Part shown: in pieces, positions 33,739 to 42,129 of the stretch
How the letters are laid out: every line of letters starts with the position of its first letter
Numbering within the stretch: position 1 is the first letter of the stretch
Source: Streptomyces spinoverrucosus
GTDB lineage: Bacteria > Actinomycetota > Actinomycetes > Streptomycetales > Streptomycetaceae
Direction of reading: 5' to 3'
DNA: 64,000 nt
Assembly (NCBI RefSeq): GCF_015712165.1
Contig: NZ_JADPZX010000001.1
Coordinates: 4,419,001-4,483,000 of the forward strand
The notes under the pieces: generated by a model
The model's input: only the letters and a program-made list of their open reading frames with translations
The model's database searches: none
Told to the model about the DNA's origin: nothing
Position numbers and translations under genes: made by a program

Positions 33739-34497
33739 ATGGCAGGCCAGGCCGACAATCGGGCGCCGTACGCGAAGATTGCCGCCCACTACACGGAGCT
33801 GATTACGTCTGGACAGCTCCAGCCGGGGACCCTCTTGCCGAGCATCAAGAACCTCTCGGAAGAGTGGAAGGTGAGTACGGCGACAGCCGAGAAAGCCTTG
33901 CGCAAGCTGCGCAACGAGGGGCTTGTCCGTGGCATCCACGGCATCGGTACCGAAGTGCTGGACCAGCCGACTCCGATGTCGTCCGGGGCGCAGCGGCAGG
34001 ACCGGGGACGCCGGACCGGGTCGAGCTGGGGGGCAGGCGAACGGTCCGACTCGCATCAGGCGGCCGTGGTACCCGCGCCCGAAGAAGTGGCGCAAGCACT
34101 GGACATCCGGCCCGGCTCCGACGTGGTGCGCCGCAGCCGTGTGTACCGGGACCGGCACGGCATCGTCGCGCACAGCACATCGTGGATTCCCGCTCGGTAC
34201 GGGAAGCTGATCCCTCAGCTAGCAGCGAGCGAGCGCCTAACAGGCGGGACGTCGCTCCAGCTCATTGCCCAGGCGACCGGTCACCCGATCAGCCACCGCA
34301 TCGACACCGCTTCCGCGCGCCTGGTCACACCGGAGTACGCCCGGCTTCTGGAACTGGACCCTGACAACCTGCCGACGGACCCGGTAGTCGTGATGACAGC
34401 CAAGTTCGTGGACAGTGAGGGCAACATCGTGGAGTACGGCGTGGACCTCGGCGGCCCGGGCCGGACATGGCGTACGGAATCGGAGGTGAACCCGTGA
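33739..34497 (+). CDS. GntR family repressor (HutC/KorSA type, UTRA domain)
   Basis: 252 residues. A winged helix at about 8-75 (YAKIAAHYTELITSGQLQPG, LSEEWKVSTATAEKALRKLR) and a UTRA ligand domain (about 95-240, VVRRSRVYRDRHGIVAHSTS) mark the HutC subfamily, as in KorSA of pSAM2, which keeps an integrated element quiet. Four half-sites lie just upstream, pointing to autoregulation and silencing of the divergent transfer genes. The start GTG of the kinase gene overlaps its stop (GTGA). Confidence 0.88.
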   Translation: MAGQADNRAPYAKIAAHYTELITSGQLQPGTLLPSIKNLSEEWKVSTATAEKALRKLRNEGLVRGIHGIGTEVLDQPTPMSSGAQRQDRGRRTGSSWGAGERSDSHQAAVVPAPEEVAQALDIRPGSDVVRRSRVYRDRHGIVAHSTSWIPARYGKLIPQLAASERLTGGTSLQLIAQATGHPISHRIDTASARLVTPEYARLLELDPDNLPTDPVVVMTAKFVDSEGNIVEYGVDLGGPGRTWRTESEVNP

Positions 34498-35177
34498 CGG
34501 TCGTGGACGACACGCTCATGAGCGTGCTCGAAGACCGCCTGGATGCACTGCTTGCGGCCCGCAGGGCTGGCACAATCACGCCCGAAGCAGAAGCAGAGGT
34601 GGCCGCCATCTCCCGAACCATGATCAGACCGATGCCCCCACGTCCGCCGTTCTGTGTCCTCATGGCCGGGCTTCCCGGCTCCGGTAAGACGACTCTTTCC
34701 CGTGCCCTCACCGCCCGTGGGTTCGTACGGCTGTGCCCAGACGAAGAGATGTTCCGTCGGCACGGCGTCTACGGCGTGGACTTCCCCCGGGGGGTCTTTC
34801 CCACCCTTGAGCGCCCCGTTCTCGAAGACGTGGCGGTCGAACTGCGGGAGCACCTCAAGGACGGGCACGATGTCGTCGTTGACCACGGTTTTTGGACTCC
34901 GGAGGACCGCGCGAAGTGGCGAACGATCGCTACCGACGCCGGAGCGACCCCCATGCTCGTCTACCTCGCTGCCAGCCATGAAGAGCTGTGGGCGAGGATC
35001 AGCAAGCGCAACGAGTTCCACGCCAACGACCCAAACTCGATCTACTTCTCCGAGAGCGACCTACAGCGCTACCGCGCGCGGTTCGTGCCTCCGCAGGACG
35101 ATGAAGCGCACGTGCTGTACGACGGTGACCCAGCGGTGGTGATCGCAGCTCTGGAAGCCTCTCCCCCGGACTGTTAG
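34494..35177 (+). CDS. P-loop kinase / zeta-toxin-like ATPase
   Basis: 227 residues from GTG 34494. Walker A GLPGSGKT at 59-66 and CPDEEMFRRHGVYGVDF, then VVDHGFWTPEDRAKWR (lid/acceptor region) and ELWARISKRNEFH, resemble AAA_33 small-molecule or nucleotide kinases and the zeta-toxin fold. The first 45 residues are a helical extension. Coupling to the repressor gene by GTGA suggests dosage linkage, as in repressor-cargo or toxin modules. It is the last gene before attR, a usual cargo position. The substrate is unknown. Confidence 0.75.
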   Translation: MTVVDDTLMSVLEDRLDALLAARRAGTITPEAEAEVAAISRTMIRPMPPRPPFCVLMAGLPGSGKTTLSRALTARGFVRLCPDEEMFRRHGVYGVDFPRGVFPTLERPVLEDVAVELREHLKDGHDVVVDHGFWTPEDRAKWRTIATDAGATPMLVYLAASHEELWARISKRNEFHANDPNSIYFSESDLQRYRARFVPPQDDEAHVLYDGDPAVVIAALEASPPDC

Positions 35178-35210
35178 AGGAGCGAAGGGGCAGGTCAGCG
35201 GGGCCGGGCT

Positions 35211-35230
35211 CCGTCTCAGTTTCCGTCTCA
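35211..35230. repeat. Right copy of the 20-bp arm-type repeat
   Basis: Exact copy of 23611-23630, 106 bp inside attR; the left copy is 47 bp inside attL. Likely integrase or Xis arm-binding sites. Confidence 0.8.
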
Positions 35231-35336
35231 TTCAGCCTCGGTCGGAGTCGTTCGTAGCGGTTCACGACATGGCCAGGGAAGCGCGAATGAACGAGGTTGA
35301 ACGACCCTGAATACCCATCTGACCAGCACGAACAGA

Positions 35337-35391
35337 CCTCGAAAGCGAGTGTGGCGCAAGTCACCGAGGGTTCAAATCCCTCCGCTACCGC
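35337..35391 (+). other. attR core (displaced 3' half of tRNA-Ser)
   Basis: 55 bp identical to attL. It carries the anticodon loop to 3' end of tRNA-Ser without a 5' half, so it is not a functional tRNA. Confidence 0.95.
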
Positions 35392-35398
35392 TTCTGAG

Positions 35399-35431
35399 CG
35401 AAGGGCCCGGTCCGATGGACCGGGCCCTTCG
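35399..35431 (+). terminator. Original chromosomal terminator of tRNA-Ser
   Basis: Perfect 15-bp stem (CGAAGGGCCCGGTCC and its complement) with a 3-nt loop, 7 bp after attR. It is the ancestral tRNA terminator now separated from its gene by the element. Confidence 0.75.
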
Positions 35432-35433
35432 TG

Positions 35434-35859
35434 ATGTTCCGCCCCGGGACGATGGAGATCTTCCGCCGGCTCGGGCTCGCCGACAGGATCGCGGATGTCG
35501 CGTTCCCGGCGAAGTTCGGCCGCATCCGCTTCCGCGACACCCTGTACGACCGCGACTTCGCCACGGCGGCGGCGGACGCGCGGACCCGGTTCGGTGTCGA
35601 GCTGACCGATCTGACTGAGGAGGCCTGTTACGTACTGGCCGCCGGCGCACGGTTCGGTCATCCCGCTCTACCCCGAGGGCGGCCGGGCCTGGTTCGGTCC
35701 CTCACCGGAGGACGCCGCGCGGGGCGACTGGCGGTGGGCCCCCGGGGCGCCCTGCTCGTCCGCCCGGACGGCCACATCGCCGCCCGCTGGCCCGACGGTC
35801 CCCGTGACGGCCGCCTGCGCCATGCACTGGCCACCCTCACGGGAGTCACGCCGGACTAG
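35434..35859 (+). pseudogene. Remnant of an FAD-dependent aromatic monooxygenase
   Basis: 141 readable residues. The first part, RPGTMEIFRRLGLADRI, is typical of residues ~45-60 of PheA/TfdB-type hydroxylases. The last part, GALLVRPDGHIAARWPDGP, is typical of their C-terminal FAD region. The GxGxxG nucleotide site and about 350 central residues are missing, so it is an internally deleted, 5'-truncated relic. It begins directly after the old tRNA terminator, and its stop overlaps the stop of the convergent copper gene. Confidence 0.7.
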
Positions 35860-37820
35860 CCCACACGGACGTCCTGCTCCACCGTCACCTGGTCGATGTC
35901 CGTCGTCCGGACCGTGATCTTCATGGTCCAGGTGCCGGGGAGGGGGAGCCGGAGGTTGTCCGTGGCCCAGTAGCCGCCCCGGTTCTCCAGTTCCGCGTCG
36001 ATGGGGCCGACGTCCTGGGCGCGCAGGGTGAAGGTGAGGCGCAGTTCGGGGACGGTGACGAGGCCGCCGTCGGGGCCGTAGACGACGGCCTGCACCTGGT
36101 TCTGGCCGACGCGTCCCGGGGCGAGGTTGAGCTGGACCTTGCCCTGACCGTTCGGGGTGCCGATGTCGAAGGGGACCTCGTTGCTGGAGGCGGTGGGCTT
36201 GCCGGGATCGGCCGCGGTGGTCTGCGCGGCGGCGGACTCGGTGGCGGCGCGGCCCGGGAGGGTGATGGTGAGGAGGGAGGTGATCACCAGGACCAGCACA
36301 CCCATCATGAACTCGGCGAGGACGGAGCGACGGAGGGCTTGGCGGTGGTGGTCGTCCTGAGTGGCGGCGCCTTCCGGGCAGTCGGCGGAGTCGCCCGCGC
36401 CCCCGCTCACCACCCCCTCGGCCCGCTCGCCGACGTCCGCTTCCGTCGGCCCGCCCACCGTCTCCGGCATCCGCGCCTCGGCCTCGGCCCGCTCGCCGAC
36501 CTCCGCTTTCGTCGGCCCGCCCACCGTCTCCAGCACCCGCGCCTCGGACTGCGCCCGCGCCGGTTCCGCCGTCGCCCAGCGTCGCGTCCACCGGCGGGAG
36601 AAGTCCGCCGCCGCCAGCAGCAGGGCCACCGCGGCCAGCTTGGCGAGCAGGATGCGGCCGTACGTCGTGCCGGTCAGGGCCTCCCAGGAGCCCAGGCCCC
36701 GCCAGGACTGGTAGACGCCGGTGACCGTGAGGACGATCACCGAGGCGAGGGCCAGCCGGGAGAAACGGGTGACGGCGGTGAGTGTGAGGTCGTGCGGGGC
36801 CCGGTGGAGGACGGTGAGCAGGGCCGTCAGGCCGCCCAGCCAGACCGCCATGGCCAGCAGGTGCAGCACGGACGACGTCATCGCCACCGGCACCTGGATA
36901 CCGGCGGAGGCGTGCTCGGCGGCGGCCCAGGTGACGGCCAGCGCGACGGAGAGCGCGACGCCGGGTGCGGGTGGGGTGGTACGGCGGGCCGATCGTCGTA
37001 CCAGGAAGAAGGCCGCCGCCAGCAGGGCGAGCCGGGTCAGCAGTGCCAGCCCGGGCCGGGTGGTGAGGGTGGCGCTGAGGATGGTCGGGTCGAGGGCGTC
37101 CGTCAGGCCCGTGCCGCGTTCGTAGGGGCCGCGCAGGAGCAGCAGGGCGGCCGTGGAGATCACGAGGGTCAGCCAGGCGGCCGGGAGGAGTCTGCGAAGG
37201 GCGTCGGTGGGGCCGCGCAGGACGGCGGACATGAAGACGGCGACGCCGATGAGCAGGGCCAGAGCGCCGTACGCGGCATAGCGGGCGGCGTTGTAGAGCG
37301 AGGCGGTCGCCGGGTCCTCGGTCGGGCCGGTCACCACGGCGGTCGTCGCCGACGGCTCGCCGACCGAGAAGATGAACGCGCCCGAGACCGGGTGACTGTC
37401 CGCCGAGACGACCCGCCAGGCGACGGTGTAGGTGCCGTCCGCGAGGTCGGCGGGCAGGCTGACCCGGACGGTGTCGGCGCGGTCGCCCGCGTGTGCGGCC
37501 TCGCCCGTGTCGACCGGGCGGTTCTCCGGGCTGATCACCCGGACCGAGTCGTCGAGGAGTCCGACGGACTCGGTGAAGGTCAGGGTGATGTGACGGGGGG
37601 CGGAGTCGAGGACGGATCCGTCGCGGGGGTCGGTGCTGCCGAGCGCGGCGTGCGCGGACGCGGGGGCCGCTCCGCCGAGGAGGAGCAGGACCAGCATGGC
37701 GACCAGCAGCACCAGCCGCCGAAGTCGCCGGATCGGTCCGGGGCGTTGGATCGGTCCGGGTCGTTGGATCGCGCCGCCGTCGCCGTCGTCGTGCCGTGCT
37801 CCGCCATCGCGCATCCCCAT
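35856..37820 (-). CDS. CopC-CopD fusion copper-resistance protein
   Basis: 654 residues. A signal/anchor (about 36-57) is followed by an external CopC domain beginning HAALGSTDPRDGSVLDSAP (the mature N-terminal His ligates copper) and containing VSADSHPVSGAFIFSV. An eight-helix CopD membrane domain (about 180-400) and a C-terminal beta domain (about 540-654) end the protein. A linker at about 415-460 holds a tandem repeat (ETVGGPTKAEVGERA / ETVGGPTEADVGERA), and the N-terminus repeats IQRPGP. It imports or buffers copper at the membrane. ATG 37820, or the in-frame ATG 37814. Confidence 0.85.
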   Translation of the reverse strand: MGMRDGGARHDDGDGGAIQRPGPIQRPGPIRRLRRLVLLVAMLVLLLLGGAAPASAHAALGSTDPRDGSVLDSAPRHITLTFTESVGLLDDSVRVISPENRPVDTGEAAHAGDRADTVRVSLPADLADGTYTVAWRVVSADSHPVSGAFIFSVGEPSATTAVVTGPTEDPATASLYNAARYAAYGALALLIGVAVFMSAVLRGPTDALRRLLPAAWLTLVISTAALLLLRGPYERGTGLTDALDPTILSATLTTRPGLALLTRLALLAAAFFLVRRSARRTTPPAPGVALSVALAVTWAAAEHASAGIQVPVAMTSSVLHLLAMAVWLGGLTALLTVLHRAPHDLTLTAVTRFSRLALASVIVLTVTGVYQSWRGLGSWEALTGTTYGRILLAKLAAVALLLAAADFSRRWTRRWATAEPARAQSEARVLETVGGPTKAEVGERAEAEARMPETVGGPTEADVGERAEGVVSGGAGDSADCPEGAATQDDHHRQALRRSVLAEFMMGVLVLVITSLLTITLPGRAATESAAAQTTAADPGKPTASSNEVPFDIGTPNGQGKVQLNLAPGRVGQNQVQAVVYGPDGGLVTVPELRLTFTLRAQDVGPIDAELENRGGYWATDNLRLPLPGTWTMKITVRTTDIDQVTVEQDVRVG

Positions 37821-37921
37821 CGCTGCCCCGTCGTCGGATCTGCTTCCGGGATACGTACGGACGCGGGCTCCGATGTGCTCACCGACGCCCGCCCCGGCGC
37901 CTCAAAGCACCGGCAGTGCCC

Positions 37922-38686
37922 TCACCACGTGGGACGCGCCGAGACCCCGCCGTCCACCACCAGGTCGTGCCCCGACACCCAGGACGCCAGCGGCGAGGCC
38001 AGGAACACGCACGCGTCCCCGATGTCCTCCGCCCGCCCCAACCGGCCGAGCGGCACCGCCCGCTGCCAGCGCTCCACGCCCTCCGGCCAGCCCTCCGCCA
38101 GCCCCTCCCGGTCGATCAGCCCGGGTGAGACGGTGTTGACGCGGATCCCGTACCGCCCGTACTCCAGCGCCGCCGACCGGGCGTGCATCACGACCGCCGC
38201 CTTGGAGGCGCAGTAGTGCGCGTGCGCGGGCGCCGGTGCGCTCGCCTCGATGGAGGCGATGTGCGTCACCGAGCCCCCTTCGCCCCGCTCCCGCATGACC
38301 TCGACGGCCGCCTGCGTGCACGCGAAGACACTGGTGAGGTTGGTGTCCACGACCGTCCGCCAGTCGGCCGCGGTCATCCCGGCGAGCTCCCGCACCGGCT
38401 GCACGGCCGCGTTGTTGACCAGCGCGGTCAGCCGCCCCTGCGCCCACTCGGCGGCCTCGCGCACCACCCGCCGGCACTCGTCCTCGTCGGTCAGATCGCC
38501 CTGCAGTACGACGGCCTGTCCACCCGAGTCCTCTACGAGCGAGGCCACTTCACGCGCCGACTCCACCGACGTACGGCAGTGCACGGCGACCGCCGCGCCC
38601 TGTTCCGCGAACCGCAGGGCGATGCCCCGGCCGATTCCGCCGCCCGCGCCCGTGACGAGGGCGACCTGGCCCTCCAGCAACCTCAT
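37922..38686 (-). CDS. SDR family oxidoreductase
   Basis: 254 residues. Classical short-chain dehydrogenase: TGAGGGIG at 12-19 (cofactor), NNAA at 91-94, catalytic S145, Y158 and K162 (HYCASKAA), and the C-terminal VSGHDLVVDGG. Reduces or oxidises a carbonyl/alcohol with NAD(P)H; substrate unknown. Its ATG overlaps the stop of the cupin gene (ATGA), making a leftward operon with the cupin, GNAT and acylase genes. Confidence 0.9.
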   Translation of the reverse strand: MRLLEGQVALVTGAGGGIGRGIALRFAEQGAAVAVHCRTSVESAREVASLVEDSGGQAVVLQGDLTDEDECRRVVREAAEWAQGRLTALVNNAAVQPVRELAGMTAADWRTVVDTNLTSVFACTQAAVEVMRERGEGGSVTHIASIEASAPAPAHAHYCASKAAVVMHARSAALEYGRYGIRVNTVSPGLIDREGLAEGWPEGVERWQRAVPLGRLGRAEDIGDACVFLASPLASWVSGHDLVVDGGVSARPTW

Positions 38687-39156
38687 GACCGACACAGTTC
38701 CACGATCCGGTCGGCCCGGTCCGGATAGCGGGCGGTCAACTCGTCCGCGTCGCCGTGCTCGTACCCCTCGAAGGTGAAACCGGGCGCCATCGTGCAGCCG
38801 AAGAACGTCCAGGAGCCGCCCTCGACGACCCGACCGCCCATCCAGGTGCCGGCCTCCACAGTGAACTGCGGGTACTGGCCGCCGAGCACGTCCGGTCCGA
38901 GGACGACCGTGCGGGAGGTGCCGTCGGGGTCGAGGAGCAGCAGCTGAAGCGGGTCGCCGAGGTAGAAGTGCCACACCTCGTCGGTGGGCAGGCGGTGCAG
39001 GGCGGAGTAGTCGTCCTGCCGGAGCAGGGCGACGATGGCGGTGCCCTCCGGGCGCCCGTCGGGGCGGTCCGGCCCGGCCCAGGTCTGCCGGAACAGGCCG
39101 CCCTCGCGCGGGATCGGCTCCATGGCGTAGTGCGCGACGAGGTCTTCTGGAGTCAC
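38683..39156 (-). CDS. Cupin_5 (DUF985) family protein
   Basis: 157 residues from GTG 39156. The family start EDLVAHYAMEPIPREGGLFR, the metal-site region TDEVWHFYLGDPLQLLLL, and GCTMAPGFTFEGYEHG are diagnostic of Cupin_5. Members bind sugars or metals without assigned chemistry. Overlaps both neighbours by 4 bp. Confidence 0.85.
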   Translation of the reverse strand: MTPEDLVAHYAMEPIPREGGLFRQTWAGPDRPDGRPEGTAIVALLRQDDYSALHRLPTDEVWHFYLGDPLQLLLLDPDGTSRTVVLGPDVLGGQYPQFTVEAGTWMGGRVVEGGSWTFFGCTMAPGFTFEGYEHGDADELTARYPDRADRIVELCRS

Positions 39157-39761
39157 GCGGGGAAGGCTACCGCCCTGGGGAGGAAGGCGAGTTGAGCGTG
39201 CTTCTCCGGCAGGTGCACGTCCGGGAGCTTCACCTCCGGCAGTACGACCTTCGGCCCCGCCACGAACCCCTGCCGCAGGAAGCGTTCGATCGCCTTCTCG
39301 TTGCGCACGTCCGGGTCGACCACGACCCGCTGCCGGTCGAGCGTGAGCAGCACGTACGACGTGAGGGCGAGCAGCAGGCCGGCCGTGAAGCCGGTGCGCG
39401 TGGTGCCCGGGGACGCGGGGGCGAGCAGCAGGTGTACGCCGATGTCGCCCGGCTGGACGTCGTAGCACTCGCTGACCCGGTCCGCCTCCGGCTCGTAGGT
39501 CTGGAGCAGGGCGGCCGGTTCGCCGTCCTTCACCACCAGGTACGCGTGATGGGTGTCGAGGGTGTCCAGGTGGGCGTAGATGTCGGCCACGTCGTCCCGG
39601 GTGAGCCCGTTCATGCCCCAGAAGGCGGCCCGCTCCTGGCTCACCCAGCCGTGGACCACCTCGGCGTCGCCCTTCGCGTCGAGGGGCAGCACGCGTACGG
39701 TGCCGAAGCCGTCGACCGTCTGTTCGTGGAGGGCGGGGCGGTCGGCGTACGGGTCAGTCAT
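39153..39761 (-). CDS. GNAT acetyltransferase of the siderophore type (IucB/RhbD-like)
   Basis: 202 residues. AAFWGMNGLTRDDVADIYAH and YDVQPGDIGVHLLLAP, then VVVDPDVRNEKAIERFLRQGF, match Acetyltransf_8 proteins that acylate hydroxylamines in hydroxamate siderophore synthesis. No NRPS-independent synthetase is nearby, so it may act on imported siderophores or supply another pathway. It sits between the acylase and the cupin gene and downstream of an iron box, supporting an iron role. Overlaps the acylase stop by 8 bp. Confidence 0.8.
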   Translation of the reverse strand: MTDPYADRPALHEQTVDGFGTVRVLPLDAKGDAEVVHGWVSQERAAFWGMNGLTRDDVADIYAHLDTLDTHHAYLVVKDGEPAALLQTYEPEADRVSECYDVQPGDIGVHLLLAPASPGTTRTGFTAGLLLALTSYVLLTLDRQRVVVDPDVRNEKAIERFLRQGFVAGPKVVLPEVKLPDVHLPEKHAQLAFLPRAVAFPA

Positions 39762-42099
39762 TGTCGGACTCCTTCGTCAGGCGGGCCCAGTCGGTGACGA
39801 CCGGGACGAGGTCTCCCCTGGTCCACAGCGGGAGTTGGTCGCGGTGATGCGCCGAGCCGGGCACGCCGGACGCGCCGAGCGGCACCACCCACAGGCTGTC
39901 CTCGCGCCGGGCCAGGTCCCACACGTACCGGGCGGCCGGGCCGCGCGCGGCGAGGTCGGTGAGGCCGGGGACGGCCGAGGTGCACAGCACGCAGTCGTGG
40001 TCGCCGGACAGGGCCGGTTCGCTGTACTTCTTCGTGGCGTACGGCGTGCTGGGCAGCGCCCGCCAAGGGGCGAGGCGGTGGGTGTCGCCCCAGGTCCGCG
40101 CGCCCGGGGTGCTCGCCACCTCCTCCAGGGCCGCCCGGACGATCGCGGGGCGGTCGATGCCGTACAGCTCCTCGGCCTTCAGCAGGTTCTCCAGGGCGAA
40201 CGCGATCCGTGCGGTGAGGCCCAGCCAGGGGAGGAGGACCTCCGGGTAGGCGGGCGGCTCGGTGAGTTTCGTGAACGCCGGGTGGGCGACGAGCCGGCGG
40301 ACGACCGCGCCGCGCACGGCCGCGTAGGCGGCGGCCTCCTCGCCGGCGGCGTCCATGCGGCGGTCCCAGCGCAGCAGGCGTTCGCGCAGTGCGGCGGCCT
40401 CGGGGGGCAGGTCGTCGAGGGTCGCGAGGAGGTCGAGGAGGGGCGCGGCGGAGGCGAGGTGGGTGTCCATGTGGATCGCGGGCATGTCGGCCGCCGACCA
40501 CCGGTCCTGCTCGCTCAGCAGTGCGGCGATGCGGTCGGCGCGGTGCGGCGGGGCGAACTCGACGCCGAGCGGGGTGGACGGGCCGCGCTGGTTGGCCATC
40601 ACCGCGATGCCGTCCGTCAGTCCCGCGCGGGGCATCTCGTGCCAGCCGCGCCACTCGTGGCCGGGCTCCCAGGCGGGCACCAGCCGCACCCGGTTGGCCT
40701 CGGCCCGCACCGGCACCCGGCCCGCCACCCGGTGCAGGGTGCCGCCCTCGGTGTCGGCGGCCTGCACGACGTTGACCGGCTCCACCCAGGTGTCGAAGGC
40801 CCGATCGACGTCGACGACCGTGCGGGCCCGCAGCAGCGGGAGCAGGGCGGCGAAGCCGACGTCGGCGGTGACGCGGGGTGGGTGGCGGAGGCTGAGGGCG
40901 ACGGGGGTGTCGGGGGTGTCGCGGGTCCAGGGGGCGTCCGGGGTCTTGGTGGCGTCGGGGGTGCCCGGGGCATCCGGGTCACCGTCGGCCGCACCGACGA
41001 GTGGCGTGCCGTCACCGTCGGCCGCGCTGGCGAGTGGCGTGCCGTCGCTCTGGCCCGCACCGGCGAGTGCCATGCCGTCACCGTGGGCCGCAGCGACGAG
41101 TGGCATGCCGTCGCTCTGGCCCGCAGCGACGAGTGGCATGTCGTCACCGTCGGCCGCGCCGCCCAGCAGGGTGCCGTCGTCGAGGCCGTCCGGGCCACCG
41201 GCGATCACCGGCCCCCGCTCGGTCTCGATCACCTCGACCGGTACCGGCTCCGCACCACGTACCTCGACGAACTCCGTCTCGCGGTACGCCCGTTGCCACC
41301 GCCCGTCCGGGCCGAGGGCCTCGACGCCCGCGCCGGTGCGCCGCAGCCGCTCGCGGTAGAGGTCCTGGTAGTCGGCCATGGCGTTGGTGATGGCCCAGGC
41401 GACCGTGCCGGTGTGGCCGAAGTGGGCGATGCCGGGAACGCCGGGCACGGCGAGGCCGACGACGTCGAACTCCGGGCAGCCCAGCCGTATCTGCTGGTAC
41501 ACGCCCGGCTCCTCGATGAACCGGTGCGGGTCACCGGCGATCACGGCCTGCCCGGTGACGGTCCGCTCCCCGGCGACCAGCCAGCCGTTGCTGCCGGAGG
41601 TGCCGGGACCGTCCGTGGCGAACAGCGCCACCGCCTCCGGCCCCAGATGCCGTATCACCTCCTCCCGCCAGAGCTTCGCGGGGAAGCCGGCGAACAGGAT
41701 GTGCGTGCCGAGCCAGACGCCGAGCGGGGTCCAGGGCTCCCAGCGGCCGGGGGTGAGGCCGGTCTCGGCGAACTCGGGCGTACGGCGGGCGCCTTCGGCG
41801 AGGCCTTCGTTGACTCCCTCGACGTAGGCCCGGACCCAGTCGGCCGTCTCCGGCTCCAAGGCGTTGAAGGAACGTTTCGCCGTATCCGCCAGCCGTGCCC
41901 GTCTCGCCAGGACGTCCCAGGCCACGGCGGCCGTGCCGAGGAATGAGGCCGAGGTGCCCTGGGCGCGATGGCGTTCGACCTCCAGCTGCCAGGCGCGGTC
42001 GAGGGCGGTGACCCGGCCCTGGGCGCGGGCGAGTTCGCGGGCGTCGGCGGCGCGCAGGTGCGGGATGCCCCAGGCGTCACGGTAGATCTCGATGGTCAC
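39754..42099 (-). CDS. Penicillin-acylase family Ntn hydrolase, with tandem-repeat insertion
   Basis: 781 residues. The N-terminal pattern YRDAWGIPHLRAADARELA and the autoprocessing site G169-S170-N-G-W (Ser is the nucleophile at the start of the beta subunit) identify the family. No signal peptide is present, so it is probably cytosolic. Residues ~307-400 are an insertion of degenerate repeats (DGxPL-x-A/G-A) followed by Asp/Thr/Pro pairs, not seen in typical members. Iron-box control and the SIP and GNAT neighbours suggest it deacylates a siderophore (as PvdQ does) rather than an antibiotic. Confidence 0.87.
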   Translation of the reverse strand: MTIEIYRDAWGIPHLRAADARELARAQGRVTALDRAWQLEVERHRAQGTSASFLGTAAVAWDVLARRARLADTAKRSFNALEPETADWVRAYVEGVNEGLAEGARRTPEFAETGLTPGRWEPWTPLGVWLGTHILFAGFPAKLWREEVIRHLGPEAVALFATDGPGTSGSNGWLVAGERTVTGQAVIAGDPHRFIEEPGVYQQIRLGCPEFDVVGLAVPGVPGIAHFGHTGTVAWAITNAMADYQDLYRERLRRTGAGVEALGPDGRWQRAYRETEFVEVRGAEPVPVEVIETERGPVIAGGPDGLDDGTLLGGAADGDDMPLVAAGQSDGMPLVAAAHGDGMALAGAGQSDGTPLASAADGDGTPLVGAADGDPDAPGTPDATKTPDAPWTRDTPDTPVALSLRHPPRVTADVGFAALLPLLRARTVVDVDRAFDTWVEPVNVVQAADTEGGTLHRVAGRVPVRAEANRVRLVPAWEPGHEWRGWHEMPRAGLTDGIAVMANQRGPSTPLGVEFAPPHRADRIAALLSEQDRWSAADMPAIHMDTHLASAAPLLDLLATLDDLPPEAAALRERLLRWDRRMDAAGEEAAAYAAVRGAVVRRLVAHPAFTKLTEPPAYPEVLLPWLGLTARIAFALENLLKAEELYGIDRPAIVRAALEEVASTPGARTWGDTHRLAPWRALPSTPYATKKYSEPALSGDHDCVLCTSAVPGLTDLAARGPAARYVWDLARREDSLWVVPLGASGVPGSAHHRDQLPLWTRGDLVPVVTDWARLTKESDND

Positions 42100-42129
42100 C
42101 TGGTCATCACCCTGTCATCCCTCTGTGCT

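Larger units (their letters stand above)
23509..35391. mobile_element. Actinomycete integrative and conjugative element (AICE) in tRNA-Ser(CGA)
   Basis: About 11.9 kb bounded by identical 55-bp repeats (23509-23563 and 35337-35391). From the left: tyrosine integrase, excisionase, iteron-like array, Rep ATPase, prim-pol, Spd-like membrane protein, TraB/FtsK translocase, and five small plasmid-type genes. On the right arm, oppositely oriented, lie a GntR repressor and a P-loop kinase. This is the standard AICE module set (integration, prim-pol replication, single-protein TraB dsDNA transfer, repression). All core genes look intact, so it may still be mobile. Confidence 0.93.

Noticed and set aside
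40890..41190. Repeat block as a CRISPR or VNTR outside genes
   Set aside because: It is in frame within the penicillin-acylase gene and encodes degenerate peptide repeats.
39754..42099. Beta-lactam biosynthesis or resistance cluster based on the penicillin-acylase homologue
   Set aside because: No beta-lactam biosynthetic or beta-lactamase genes nearby, no signal peptide, and iron-box control.
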